A stretch of 64,000 bases of DNA from NCBI RefSeq assembly GCF_900451005.1, contig NZ_UGIB01000001.1, forward strand, positions 186,001 to 250,000. The letters are read 5' to 3'. Shown piece by piece: positions 29,408 through 39,168 of this stretch; within the stretch, counting starts at the first letter, position 1; each line of letters starts with the position of its first letter. This stretch comes from Helicobacter fennelliae. GTDB lineage: Bacteria > Campylobacterota > Campylobacteria > Campylobacterales > Helicobacteraceae. A program made the translations under genes and the position numbers. The notes under the pieces are model-generated. The model did no database searches, was not told the origin of the DNA, and saw only the letters and a list, made by a program, of their open reading frames with translations.

Positions 29408-31195
29408 CTAAAATCCATTGATAACTTTGCTAAGTATCGCATCATTTTCTTTGAGTTTTTCAGAACGTTCGACAACTGTTTTGATTACTTCTGATGATTT
29501 AAACAAAAGCTGATCGATTTCGTTAAGCTCATTTATGATACCGCGAGTTTGCTTTGTGATCGCGATTGAGCTTTTTGACTGCTCGCTAGTGTTTTGCACC
29601 ACTTCAAGCATAAAGTCTTGGATCGTTGTGATACTTTGTTTGGAAGTATCCGCTTCATGCGAGAGATCCGAGAAAGTTTGAGAGTTTTGCGTCATCGCAG
29701 CACTTATATCGCCTAGATTTTGCATAGCAAGATTAATGCGTGATTCGATTTCTTGTAGGCTTTTTTGTGTAGATTCTGCAAGCTTTCGCACCTCATCAGC
29801 CACGACTGCAAATCCCCTTCCATGCTCGCCCGCACGCGCCGCTTCGATCGCTGCATTAAGCGCAAGCAAGTTTGTCTGGTCTGCCACATCATAGATAAGG
29901 AGCGAGACATCTTTGACTTGCATGATACTATCGCTTAATTCTTGGAGCTTTTTGTTGAGCTCATCTTGGCTTTTGACCGTGTTACTAAGCTCTTCAAGGA
30001 GGGCTGAGATATTGTTGCTTGTATCATCAAGATAGTTTTTGCTCTCTGTGATTTTGCCTTGTGAAGCACTCGCAAGCTCGATATTAGAATCCAAATCCTT
30101 AATGATACTATTTCCTGTGAGTGTGTTTTTGTTGGTGCGCACGACAATGTTATCTATGTTGTGTTTGAGATCAGAGATGTATTGATTGAGTCGGACGATT
30201 TCTTCTGTCGTATGCCCGGCTACTTCGATAGTTTGCTTCATTTTGTCGATAAATGAATTGATAAAAAGACTTACGATATATAGCTCATCATTTTCACTTC
30301 TGCCAAGTCTCAATGTCCCGCCAGCTCGCAATTTATCGCCACCTTTGCTTACATCTTTGAGGTAAGTTGCGACTTGTTGAGAATCCTCTTTAAATCGTCT
30401 TAGAATCCTAAATATCACAAACATTGTCATTGCTGTAATCGCTACGATGATAAGAAGCATAAATAAAATAAAAACTGATTGGTTTGATGCAGAATCGCGG
30501 ATAGAATCAATTTTTTTGAGATTGCCGATGACACCAGAGAGTGAGGCTGAGTTTTGGCTTAAGCTTTCGCTGATTTGTTGGATATTTTTTGATGAGCTAT
30601 CAAGTTTTTTGTTTATGCCACTTGTCGTGTCATAAATGCGATCAATCAAAATCGAATAAATCTCCTCAAAATACCCCTCCAATCTCATGCAAAGCATTGG
30701 GATATTTTGGATCTCTAATGCTTGGGCTATTTTGGGGTAGAAATTTTTAAGATTCTCATCTTTTTTGATAAAGCTTTCATTCCAGCTTTTTGTCATCTGC
30801 AAGATAATATTTTTATTGTTGCTATCACCCGGATTTGTGAGAAGTTTGATAAGTTTTGCATTGATTTGCCCGATAAATTCAAACTGCTCGATAAGCTCCT
30901 CATAAGTATTCATTGTTTGCTTGGTTTCATTGATGTGGTTTTTCATTATCGAGAATTGATCGGTAGCGCGTGTGGAGAGTCCATTGAGAGCGTCAAAGCT
31001 TTTTTGAATGTCTTTCATACTTTGTTCTTCATGTTCCACGAAATTTGAAAAAGTGGATTTAAATCCAAAGAATGCAAGCGTCAAAAGCACAATAAGAGCC
31101 GATAGAGTCGTCAATCCTATGTTGAGTTTGCTAGAAAGACTAAGGCTTTTTAGAGTGCTTAGTCTCCCCTCGATCTTAGCACTATATTTTGACAT
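29408..31195 (-). CDS. Methyl-accepting chemotaxis protein
   Basis: A 595-residue membrane chemoreceptor. The first membrane helix is near residues 24-45, followed by a helical periplasmic domain of about 200 residues without an obvious Cache fold, and a second helix near 243-265. A HAMP-like linker precedes a long cytoplasmic coiled coil. The signalling tip, near residues 436-460, reads [20 protein letters not shown], followed by [13 protein letters not shown]. It acts with CheW/CheA to bias flagellar rotation. It is the last gene of a porin, small periplasmic protein, receptor run (gaps of 14 and 13 bases), hinting that it senses something entering through that porin or bound by the small protein. 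Confidence 0.95.
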   Translation of the reverse strand: MSKYSAKIEGRLSTLKSLSLSSKLNIGLTTLSALIVLLTLAFFGFKSTFSNFVEHEEQSMKDIQKSFDALNGLSTRATDQFSIMKNHINETKQTMNTYEELIEQFEFIGQINAKLIKLLTNPGDSNNKNIILQMTKSWNESFIKKDENLKNFYPKIAQALEIQNIPMLCMRLEGYFEEIYSILIDRIYDTTSGINKKLDSSSKNIQQISESLSQNSASLSGVIGNLKKIDSIRDSASNQSVFILFMLLIIVAITAMTMFVIFRILRRFKEDSQQVATYLKDVSKGGDKLRAGGTLRLGRSENDELYIVSLFINSFIDKMKQTIEVAGHTTEEIVRLNQYISDLKHNIDNIVVRTNKNTLTGNSIIKDLDSNIELASASQGKITESKNYLDDTSNNISALLEELSNTVKSQDELNKKLQELSDSIMQVKDVSLLIYDVADQTNLLALNAAIEAARAGEHGRGFAVVADEVRKLAESTQKSLQEIESRINLAMQNLGDISAAMTQNSQTFSDLSHEADTSKQSITTIQDFMLEVVQNTSEQSKSSIAITKQTRGIINELNEIDQLLFKSSEVIKTVVERSEKLKENDAILSKVINGF

Positions 31196-31208
31196 AAACC
31201 CTCCTTGG

Positions 31209-31445
31209 TTATTGACCTGCGACCTGTGCTTTATTTGGATTGTCAGCAGCTTTTGCGATCATGCATTTTTCAAGCTCTTTTGCATCATTGCTATCTGTTA
31301 CTTTTTTTTCTATCCAGCGTGAGATCTGACCCATTGTTTTAGATTCTGGATCAGGAGCGTCGTATTTTTTCATCAATGATGCACAATCAGCAAGAACCAA
31401 ACTCGGAATAAATGCCATCATTACAAGTAGAGCAAATTTTTTCAT
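31209..31445 (-). CDS. Small periplasmic two-cysteine protein
   Basis: A 78-residue protein with a clear signal peptide ([19 protein letters not shown]), cleaved to leave about 59 residues. The mature form has two cysteines, [11 protein letters not shown] and LEKCMIAK, likely disulphide bonded, and is otherwise helical and polar. It lies 14 bases after the porin and 13 bases before the chemoreceptor on the same strand. I do not recognise the family. Position suggests an accessory or ligand-binding role, which is inference. Confidence 0.7.
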   Translation of the reverse strand: MKKFALLVMMAFIPSLVLADCASLMKKYDAPDPESKTMGQISRWIEKKVTDSNDAKELEKCMIAKAADNPNKAQVAGQ

Positions 31446-31459
31446 ACAAAACTCCTTTA

Positions 31460-32824
31460 TTAGAATCTAAGTAAATACGCTAAAGCGATGTTATGCGTTG
31501 TTTGATCGGTAGCTCGCGTAACTGCTGGTAATTCAGCTGCCTCAAAGTTGCGAATCTGTGCAGTATAGCTTAGGCGGAAAAACTGATACAAGTCGATTTG
31601 CCAAATCGCATATACATCATGCACATTACCGCGTGTTTGTCGGAAGTTGAGCGGATCGTTGATACTTACTCTTGAGAATGCATACCAGTATTTGCTTCCA
31701 TGGAAGTATTCATAGCCGAGCTTAAAGTGTCTGCCTATATCATAGCGTCCGCCTGCATGGATAGCAAACGCATTTTCATTAGCAAATCGTGTAAATGGGC
31801 TTTGCAGAAGAGTTTGTATTGCAGCAGTATTGCCATTTGCTGCTTGCGTTGCAGCAAGAGTTGATGTCTTGCCATCAGTGCCGATGTAATATGACGCAGA
31901 GATAAACCAGTTAAACCCACTTCCAAGCATTTTTTCGTTTTCTAAATGCAAGTTGATGTAATTCATATTTCCTACATCTTGTGCGGGGATTGTCTGTGTA
32001 GAACTGACTTGGACTTTAGGTGCGGAGTAATTACTAAGATTTACATAAGTAAGCATAAAGAGATTTGTCCCGAAGCTTTTTGGCAAAAATGGCGTCTCAA
32101 ACGCAGCAAAATACAAATTTGCATCTTTTACGCCCGCTGTGCCAAAGATATTTCCGCCCGCATAATCGCTATTGAGCGCGAGTGGCTGATAGACTTTTGA
32201 GTATCCGACACGAAGTGCGGCATTGCTATAAGGCTTATAAGTAAGCACCCCACCATCGCCAAGTGCATTTACCGCAAGCGCAGGATAAGTGCTCATTCTT
32301 GCTGAGCCATTGCGAAGGTTTGCGCCCGGACCATCAGTAGCAGGAAGTCGTCCAAGTGTAAGCGCGAATTTGCTTCCCATAAAAATATCCACATACGCTC
32401 TCTCTACATAGATAGCCGCACCGCCAGCTACACCTCTACCCGCATCAAGTGTGCCGATAGAGCCTGCAAGTGGATAGCCAAGATCCAAATCGCCAAATGC
32501 CTTTGTCATCGAGAGGCGACCTGTGAATTTCGCGTATTTACCGATAGTGGCGTTCATATTGAGATAGACACCAAGCATAAGTCGTGCGTTTTCAAATCTT
32601 GTTGTGTTGTTTTGATTAGTCATAAAGTTATTAAGCGAAGTATTGAAATCAAGCCCAAATTTGACTTTGCTTAATTCTGCTTTTGTCTCGACTTCATCAA
32701 GTCGGTCTTCAAGATCATTAATCTGCTTTTGAAGGGCTTTTTCATCAGCCATACCAAAAGAAAGAAGCATACCTGAAAGAAGAAATGCACAAATTCCAGA
32801 ATGTAGATAATGTAACTTTTTCAT
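31460..32824 (-). CDS. Outer-membrane porin-like protein, probably DUF3373 family
   Basis: A 454-residue protein. A signal peptide ends near GMADEK and is followed by a short coiled coil (LQKQINDLEDRLDEVETK) that probably binds peptidoglycan or trimerises, then a beta-barrel with alternating hydrophobic and aromatic strands. It ends in AYLLRF, the C-terminal Phe required for BAM insertion. The coiled coil plus barrel layout and the block KFGLDFNTSLNNF match what I recall of epsilonproteobacterial DUF3373 porins. It heads the operon with the small periplasmic protein and chemoreceptor. It would admit small hydrophilic solutes; specificity is unknown. Confidence 0.85.
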   Translation of the reverse strand: MKKLHYLHSGICAFLLSGMLLSFGMADEKALQKQINDLEDRLDEVETKAELSKVKFGLDFNTSLNNFMTNQNNTTRFENARLMLGVYLNMNATIGKYAKFTGRLSMTKAFGDLDLGYPLAGSIGTLDAGRGVAGGAAIYVERAYVDIFMGSKFALTLGRLPATDGPGANLRNGSARMSTYPALAVNALGDGGVLTYKPYSNAALRVGYSKVYQPLALNSDYAGGNIFGTAGVKDANLYFAAFETPFLPKSFGTNLFMLTYVNLSNYSAPKVQVSSTQTIPAQDVGNMNYINLHLENEKMLGSGFNWFISASYYIGTDGKTSTLAATQAANGNTAAIQTLLQSPFTRFANENAFAIHAGGRYDIGRHFKLGYEYFHGSKYWYAFSRVSINDPLNFRQTRGNVHDVYAIWQIDLYQFFRLSYTAQIRNFEAAELPAVTRATDQTTHNIALAYLLRF

Positions 32825-32991
32825 TTGTTTCCTTTGTTCCTTGCGGTTTGAATTTGGATTAAATAATGCGCTGTGATTCTAGTAAAAAAAACCTTAAAAA
32901 TGCTTTATAAAGGCAAACCGTATCGTGTAATGTGTTTTGTGTTTCTTAAAGAAGCAAATGCGAGACATAAGTGCTTTTGATAGTTTTGATA

Positions 32992-33005
32992 GTTGCATTT
33001 GCAAC
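32992..33005. promoter_or_regulatory. Palindromic site upstream of the porin gene
   Basis: GTTGCATTTGCAAC has 6-base arms around TT, about 170 bases upstream of the porin ATG. A related GCAAATGCGAGA lies 30 bases nearer the gene. It could be a regulator site, but no known consensus is recognised. Confidence 0.3.
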
Positions 33006-33110
33006 TTGTTGTGTTGTGTGTAATATTTTGTTTTGTTGTATTGCGTTGCGATTTGATACATTAGTTTTGGTATTTAATTGGCATTTGAATCGAGATTCTA
33101 AAAGTGGATT

Positions 33111-33205
33111 CTTATGGATTGCCACGACTTCCTAGCGGAAACCTCGCAATGACTAGGCGAGTTTGTCATTGCGAGCAAGGTTTATCCTTGCGTGGCAATC
33201 CATAA
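33111..33205. repeat. MITE-like repeats, TCATTGCGAG family
   Basis: GGATTGCCACGACTTCCTAG with CTCGCAATGAC is followed by TTTGTCATTGCGAGCAAGG and GCGTGGCAATCCA. The two halves face each other, as in the other copies. Confidence 0.78.
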
Positions 33206-33377
33206 GAATCTAAATTTGTCATTTTGACTTTGTTTGTCATCGCGACTTGTTATTTCGTCATTCTTAAGTGGTAGCGTTATAATCCACTTAATCTCCACAG
33301 AATCTACACAAAACATTCAGCACTTTTTGTGTGCTACTTTAGTGATATGCAATATTCTTTTTGATAAAATTTGGCTT

Positions 33378-35687
33378 ATGAAAACAACTACATCTGTATT
33401 TTATTTGATTGTCTTTTGCACGATCATTGCGCGTGGCTTGTATGCGGACTTCACAGGAAGTCTGCCATACTCTTATACGCTCAATGGCAGAGATGGAGTG
33501 CATAAGGCAATTACTGCTTGTAGCAATGTATGATGTGAATTTAAAAGTAGTAATTTTACGCTTTCAAATTCTAGCTCTACTTACGCTAAATCGTGTCAAT
33601 CCTAATAATGAAAGTCTCCTTACACAAATAGGCTTTCATGATCTCACACTCAATGCAAATACAGGACTTGTGATAAATGACTTTCAAAATCTTAATGTAG
33701 GCAACAGCGGAGGGACACAACTTATTTTAGGCTTAATAATGCGTCTTTGGTTTTTAATGGGGATTTGGCAACAAGTATTTTTTCAGGATTTAAAAATAGC
33801 TTTATACTTTTAGATTCTAGCACTTTTTCTTGGAGCGGTAATAAATTTACTATGCAAGGACAACTTCAAACAAGTTAATTCTACGCTTACTATTACTTCA
33901 GAATCTGTGGCATTTGAAAATAACATAACCAACAATGCAAGCACTTGGGACATCGGCACAGCAAATGCGACAATTTATCTGACTGGAAAAGAGGTTCTTG
34001 TGAATACCAATAAGCCCGCCACAGATATTTTGACAAATAATGCTGGCACAATCCCTATCAATGGAAATCTCTTAAATGGTGGAAAATGGCAAAATGACAA
34101 CCCTTACCCTAACCCTAACCCTTGTGATGTCGATGAATGCGGAGACAGGCATATCATCAATAATGGCGGAAGTATCACGATCACAGGCAAGCTTACAAGC
34201 ACGGGCATTACAGATTCTAAGGGCAATGTCTATGGCTCGCAGATTCTGATTTATGGCGGGAGCGTGAGTGCGGGCGTGATAGAAAATAGCGCGAATTCTA
34301 GCATTGTGATAGGGGCGGATTCTAGTAGGAATCTAGGGTAGCTGATCTCAAATAACATCACAAATAATGGCAAGCTTTTTGTGGATATTGCAAGCGCGAA
34401 ATTTGGCAATTACGCCCTTAGCACTTCCGCTATCAAGGGCGATGCGACGATTGGACTTTTGAATGCTTGGGGCAATGGATTTGTCAATGCGAGCTTAAAT
34501 GGCAATACGCTAAACCTCACACGCAATGATAGCGCAATAAATGCCTTAAAAGCGCATTTAGTGTCAATGACAGAGCGATTGTAAGCGCGCTAGAATCTAG
34601 GTTTGAGACGCTTTATACTTCTGGCGGGACAAGCGACATTACAAGCCTAACGAGCGCGCTAGATTCTGGAATCTATGGGCAGTTTGTGCTTGCGCCATTT
34701 GTGATGTTTGATAGCTTCAAAGAGCAGATTAAGCCTACAAGTTTTTATGCAAATTTTTATGTGAATCCTTTGACAAACTCGCACACAAATGTTTCTATAA
34801 GTAGAAATTCTTATGCAAACTCTTATACGCAATATCGCGCAAATCGCGGTTATAGCGGGATTGAGGTGAGTGGATTTGGCAATATGCTATTTGGCTCTGG
34901 TAATCTTGGCTCTAGCATTGGCTTTGGCAGGATTGGTGGATTGTGTATCAGAGGGGGGTTTAGTGCTTTAAATCACAATCTCATCGCAACTTTGAGCTAT
35001 GCGTATGCAAGCACTCAAAGTAATGCAGCTCAAAGTGGCACACAAAATGCCAAAACCAACGCGCGCTCGGAAGTGCGGGCTTCTTTGTTTGGTGTGAATG
35101 TTGTTGATATGATGAGGTTTGGCAGGGTTGAGATAGGGCTTAGGCTGTATGCTATGGGTGGTGCGTTTGATAGCGCGTTTAACGCAAGTGGAGTGGGGGC
35201 TTTGAGTCTGGCTTCAAATGCGAAGTTTGGCGCGTATCAAATCGCGCTAGATTCTAGCTTGGGCTATCGCTTAAAGTGGCGACATAGCGCATTGAAGCCA
35301 TATATCGGGCTCAATCAATACCTCAATATCCAAAATGCCATTACAGATTCTGAATTACTGCAATTTAAGGCGTCATCGTATCTGGCGTATATTTTGGACG
35401 CTGTGGCTGGCGTGCGCTATGATCTGTATCCAAACTTAGATTTTAATCTTTTTGTCGATGCGCGATATGAGCGGACATTGGCGGATTCTCATAAGGATTT
35501 TACGCTATATGTGGCTGATAATCCTTTGCATTTCGCATCGCCATACACGCACAAAATCGCACTCAATCTTGGCGGAAGTTGGCATTTCACGCGCAATCTC
35601 TCTATGCAGGTAAGCGGGTTTTATAAAAGTGCTTTGGTCGGCGCGCATTATATAGGCGGGAATCTAGGGCTAGAGTATAGATTCTAG
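33378..35687 (+). pseudogene. Decayed autotransporter adhesin gene
   Basis: The ATG at 33378 begins a signal peptide (MKTTTSVFYLIVFC... ending GLYA) followed by DFTGSLPYSYTL. The frame then stops at 33531. Passenger-like sequence rich in Asn, Ser, Thr and Gly continues in changing frames: stop near 33600, frame changes near 33735 and 33880, an in-frame TAG at 34339 and another shift near 34580. The last piece (34686-35687) is an intact autotransporter beta-domain of more than 300 residues ending LEYRF. In an intact gene the barrel would sit in the outer membrane and display the passenger. With at least five separate lesions and no homopolymer tract, it looks like true decay rather than phase variation, unless the sequence here is poor. 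Confidence 0.85.
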
Positions 35688-35716
35688 ATTCTCATTTACA
35701 TATTTACATGTGATCT

Positions 35717-35867
35717 AAATCCTCTCTTTTTGCTTCTTTTTGCAGATTGCTTCGTTTGGTTTCATCTTGTGTTATTTTTGCGACGCACAATATAGTGCGA
35801 CTCACTTTGGTTTTATCTTGCGCCAAAGCTTTCAAAACTACAAAAATAAGCTAAAAATAGAGAATTT
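35717..35867 (+). repeat. AAATCCT-end palindromic element, type D
   Basis: A 151-base element with ends AAATCCTCTCTTTTTGC and GCTAAAAATAGAGAATTT. An inner hairpin GCGACGCACAATATAGTGCG is present. The same core occurs inverted at 43376-43522. Confidence 0.85.
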
Positions 35868-36111
35868 TTTACACGCTCTTTTTGTGTTTGCATAGAATCT
35901 AAAATCAAAAAGTTAAAATGACGATTAGATTCTATGGATTGCCACGCGACCTCACGATTACTCGCAATGACAAAATTTTCTAGGATTCTTTAGTTTTGCA
36001 AAGCCTTAGAATGATGATTTATAGATTCTCACTTTAGCACTGATAAAGTTTGAGGCTGTTTATGGAGTAATCCTTAGCTTTATATACGCAATGGCACAAA
36101 GCGCAAAATCA

Positions 36112-36141
36112 TTGATAATTTTATGCAAAATATCATACAAT
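36112..36141 (+). promoter_or_regulatory. Putative promoter of the TauE-like gene
   Basis: TTGATA (36112-36117), 18-base spacer, TACAAT (36136-36141), 39 bases upstream of the ATG at 36181. Confidence 0.5.
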
Positions 36142-36180
36142 ACGCTCTACTTTCACAAGCAAGGACAACAAAGGATAGCA

Positions 36181-36966
36181 ATGGAGTATGAGATTATAGG
36201 ATTTATCGCGCTGGGGCTTATTTCTGGGATTGCGGCTGGGTTTTTTGGTATCGGCGGTGGGACTATCATTGTGCCGGCTATGTTTGCGTTTGGACTGCCT
36301 ATCCACCATGCTATCGGGATTTCGATTATCCAAATGGTGTTTTCATCAATCTTTGGCTCAATTCTCAATTACAAAAAAAATCTCCTTGATCTTAGAGATG
36401 GTATTTTCATAGGATTGGGCGGGCTTATTGGGGCGAGCTTTAGCGGGCTTATCCATAATCTCTTAAGCGAAGTTGCGCTTGGTGGGCTATTTTTGGTGCT
36501 TACATTTTTTTCATTTTATCGTTTCGCATTCAAAATCAAACCCACAATAAGCCAAACTCCACCTATTCAAAATCGCATTCAAAAAAATGCCATTCTCATA
36601 GGAGCTGGCGTCTTCACAGGATTTTTTGCTATTTCTTTAGGTATCGGTGGTGGGCTTCTTATCGCGCCTATTTTGGGGTATTATTTGGGGTATGATTCCA
36701 AAAAAGTCGTGCCACTTTCGCTGTTTTTTGTGATTTTTTCATCAGTCTCTGGCGTGGCGTCTTTGTATGGCTCAGGGATTATCAATCACGATATAATGCG
36801 TATCGGAATATACATCGGGCTTTCATCAATTGTCGGGGTGAGTATTGGCATTTATCTTATCCACAAAGCCTCAGCCAAAATCCATAGAATCGCACTTCTT
36901 TGGATTTATGCTTTTGCGCTGATTGTTACAAGTGTCGAGCTTTTGTATAAGACGCATATACTTTAG
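36181..36966 (+). CDS. TauE/SafE-family (TSUP) membrane transporter
   Basis: A 261-residue inner-membrane protein with about eight helices in two related halves. Each half has a Gly-rich signature, GFFGIGGGTIIVPAMFAFG near the N-terminus and SLGIGGGLLIAPILGYYLGY in the second half. The family exports or imports sulfite, sulfonates or other organic anions; substrate cannot be deduced. The ATG at 36181 follows AAAGGAT and is preferred over an in-frame upstream start that lacks a ribosome site. It stands alone between a repeat-filled gap and the convergent PilO-like gene. Confidence 0.93.
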   Translation: MEYEIIGFIALGLISGIAAGFFGIGGGTIIVPAMFAFGLPIHHAIGISIIQMVFSSIFGSILNYKKNLLDLRDGIFIGLGGLIGASFSGLIHNLLSEVALGGLFLVLTFFSFYRFAFKIKPTISQTPPIQNRIQKNAILIGAGVFTGFFAISLGIGGGLLIAPILGYYLGYDSKKVVPLSLFFVIFSSVSGVASLYGSGIINHDIMRIGIYIGLSSIVGVSIGIYLIHKASAKIHRIALLWIYAFALIVTSVELLYKTHIL

Positions 36967-36992
36967 AGATAAAGATTCTACAAAAATAAAAG

Positions 36993-37613
36993 CTATTTCT
37001 TACGCAACGCAGAATCTACAATCTGCTTTATCTCAGGATTGAGCTTATAAACATTATGTGCTGTCTCTACATTGAAAACAATATCATAGATTCTAGATTG
37101 CATGCTGGCTTTTTGGATTTGCACAGGAAGCGAGATAATAATGCTTGTATCACTCTCTCCAAGCGCAGTGATAAACTCCCAAAACTTGCCTATATCCTCC
37201 GTCTGGACTTGTATCTGATAGAGGGTGGTTTTGATTTGGCTTTCCTCATCGATGTGAGAAGAGAGCAAGCGCATAGACTTTTTGCTAAAATACTGCGCCA
37301 ACAAATCTGTGATAATGTTTTGCGATTTGGCATTATTGAGTCGCGACAAAAGAGATTTGTTATTTGTAAGAAGCCAAACGAGCCTATCTTTTGAGCTATC
37401 AAAATCTTTTTGGACTTCTGTAAGAATGAGATTTTGCTTTCTCTCCTCGATGTATTTGACCTTAAAATCCAAAATCAGTGGCCAGAGCATATAGCTAAAA
37501 AACATCAAAATCGCGCCAATATAAATCACCACAAATATCATATTGTGCAGCACTAAATCAGTATCTAGATTTCTAAAATTTGGGACTTTAAAGTTTTTCC
37601 AAGTTTTTTTCAT
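36993..37613 (-). CDS. PilO-like inner-membrane protein
   Basis: A 206-residue bitopic protein: a short cytoplasmic N-terminus, one membrane helix (about residues 23-48), a coiled coil (about 52-95) and a small alpha/beta C-terminal domain. This is the shape of PilO/GspM proteins, which form the inner-membrane alignment platform of type IV pili and type II secretion. It follows a PilN-like and a PilM-like gene in the canonical M-N-O order. There is no pilin, pilus ATPase or secretin in this window. Resemblance is architectural; I have no motif-level proof. Confidence 0.6.
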   Translation of the reverse strand: MKKTWKNFKVPNFRNLDTDLVLHNMIFVVIYIGAILMFFSYMLWPLILDFKVKYIEERKQNLILTEVQKDFDSSKDRLVWLLTNNKSLLSRLNNAKSQNIITDLLAQYFSKKSMRLLSSHIDEESQIKTTLYQIQVQTEDIGKFWEFITALGESDTSIIISLPVQIQKASMQSRIYDIVFNVETAHNVYKLNPEIKQIVDSALRKK

Positions 37614-37652
37614 TATTTTTCCTTATGTATCACGCTTTTTCATCATTCTTCA

Positions 37653-38189
37653 TCATTTTTCATCGCTCTTTTGGCTTTGGCTTAATTCTTGCTCGATGTA
37701 GCTAAGAGAGATAAATTGATACCACCCATTTGGCAATGCATAAAAATTCACGCTTGATTTACCAAAGCTTGCTTTAAGCAATGCTTGCAACCCAAAATAA
37801 AAAAACTCTTTAGAAGGTGTAACGCCCTTAAGTGTGAGCGAATAATTGCTAAATTCTATGAAATTTATGGTGATTTTGTCAGGAATAATCTCAAGCAAAT
37901 CTCGCAGCTTTTCTTTGCGGATATTGTGCGTATCAAGCCTTTTGTTTGTCAAAGTCGCCTCATATACAATGCGTTCAAAGTATTCATTCAGATATTTTGT
38001 CTGAAGCTGGATTTTGCTTTGAAGTGCGCGATACTCGGCTACACGTCGCAAAGAATTCGCGCTCTCTATTTGCAAAAACATATAATACCCGACCAAAATA
38101 ACCGCTGTAAGTGCGATATAAAACCACCATATTTTTGTGATGTTTGCAAAAATGTGTTTGGTTTGGGGCTTGATAAAACTTAAGCTCAT
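37653..38189 (-). CDS. PilN-like inner-membrane protein
   Basis: A 178-residue protein with one N-terminal membrane helix (about residues 21-40), a coiled coil, and a C-terminal ferredoxin-like domain whose IIPDKITINFIEFSNYSLTL and LKGVTPSKEFFYFGL closely follow the PilN pattern of ligand-strand-turn-helix. In pilus systems PilN binds PilM through its cytoplasmic N-terminus. Here the start codon overlaps the upstream PilM-like gene, so the two are coupled. The next gene downstream is PilO-like. Confidence 0.7.
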   Translation of the reverse strand: MSLSFIKPQTKHIFANITKIWWFYIALTAVILVGYYMFLQIESANSLRRVAEYRALQSKIQLQTKYLNEYFERIVYEATLTNKRLDTHNIRKEKLRDLLEIIPDKITINFIEFSNYSLTLKGVTPSKEFFYFGLQALLKASFGKSSVNFYALPNGWYQFISLSYIEQELSQSQKSDEK

Positions 38190-39166
38190 TATTTCTCTCC
38201 AATCTCTGCCCTAGCAAAATCAATCAGCACTTGAGATAAATTAAAATCCCTTTTTACAGATTCTATCATGACTTCTTTTGAGATAAATTCAAACGCATCA
38301 TCAGCGATTTTGCACGCGTCCAAAAAAATAATCTTCTCTATAAAGCTTCCTTTGCATATAGGATTCTGGTAGTATTCTTTGAGAGAATCTAATATGACTT
38401 TTACGATAGTTGGGGCTTTTGACATATCATTATAAGTGATTTTTTCATCTTCTTCGAGATTTGGGACAAACATATCAGTCTGCAAATGCTCCAACGAAAA
38501 ATCAAAATTAATCTTTGAAAAATTCTCAAACTCTTCATTCATCGAAAAATCATCAAACTGACGCAATTCAAAATTCATTCCGTCATCTTTATTGCTTACA
38601 ATCTCAACCTCGCTATCTGTCAAAAAAAATCCAGAAAAAGAAATCTCTTGATTTTGCATAATCATTAGCGCGATATTGCCTCTTTGAAGTAGCACATAAA
38701 GATTTTTGCCTTCTGTTGGGTTTTGCTGAATGTGATGAGCAATAAGCAAAAATGGCGAAAACAAAAAATCAATCTTGCCAATTCCGTCATATTTTTTTAA
38801 ATAATCTTTAATCATGGCTTTTTGAGCGAAAAACTCTACTCCATTTTGCTCGATGACTTGGTATTGGCTTGATTTAATGTCTTTGAGTATGCGTTTGTCA
38901 TTTTTGTCAAACACCACGCCTTGAGCGAGCGTTTTTAGCATAGCAGCGATATAAGTAAATGGATATTTTTTGTGATAAAGTCGAATGATTTTGATAGCGT
39001 CCATTGGAATCTTGCCATTGATAGTTTTAAACTCTTTAAAAAAAGATTCTGTTTTTGTTTTGTTTTTGAGTCTAGAAACCTTGATAAAACAAGAGGACGC
39101 ATCGATATTAATCGAGATAAACACCTTGCTAAAAAATGGCGATACTATTGCACTAAAAATCCCCAT
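38189..39166 (-). CDS. PilM-like protein of unknown function
   Basis: A 325-residue, mostly cytoplasmic protein. The N-terminal part (VFISINIDASSCFIKVSRLK) recalls the actin-like strand pair at the start of PilM/GspL. The rest has alternating strands and helices but no clear nucleotide motif. The assignment depends heavily on the following PilN-like and PilO-like genes. It lies two bases after the DUF374 acyltransferase gene and appears to belong to the same leftward run (HP0268-like, miaB, DUF374, PilM/N/O-like). In H. pylori I recall unknown genes at the same place (HP0271-HP0273). Confidence 0.55.
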   Translation of the reverse strand: MGIFSAIVSPFFSKVFISINIDASSCFIKVSRLKNKTKTESFFKEFKTINGKIPMDAIKIIRLYHKKYPFTYIAAMLKTLAQGVVFDKNDKRILKDIKSSQYQVIEQNGVEFFAQKAMIKDYLKKYDGIGKIDFLFSPFLLIAHHIQQNPTEGKNLYVLLQRGNIALMIMQNQEISFSGFFLTDSEVEIVSNKDDGMNFELRQFDDFSMNEEFENFSKINFDFSLEHLQTDMFVPNLEEDEKITYNDMSKAPTIVKVILDSLKEYYQNPICKGSFIEKIIFLDACKIADDAFEFISKEVMIESVKRDFNLSQVLIDFARAEIGEK

Positions 39167-39168
39167 AT

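Larger units (their letters stand above)
32825..33377. other. Gap with porin upstream region and MITE-like repeats
   Basis: The first 280 bases are the divergent upstream region of the porin gene and contain a perfect palindromic site (listed separately). From 33111 to 33205 there are two facing TCATTGCGAG-type units, and at 33246-33292 a TCATTCTTAAG-type half element. No gene is seen. Confidence 0.75.
35688..36180. other. Gene-free gap with a type D element and one MITE-like copy
   Basis: It holds the type D element at 35717-35867, then the arm TTTACACGCTCTTTTTGTG and AGAATCTA, then a short TCATTGCGAG-type copy (35937-35976), and finally the promoter region of the TauE-like gene. Confidence 0.82.

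Noticed and set aside
34104-34122. Telomere-like CCCTAA repeats
   Set aside because: Three units only, in the reading frame of the autotransporter passenger as Asn-Pro-type codons; a local coding repeat in a bacterial pseudogene is sufficient explanation.
33378-35687. Autotransporter as a phase-variable gene
   Set aside because: No homopolymer or short tandem repeat is found at the breakpoints, and at least five independent lesions would have to be reversed.
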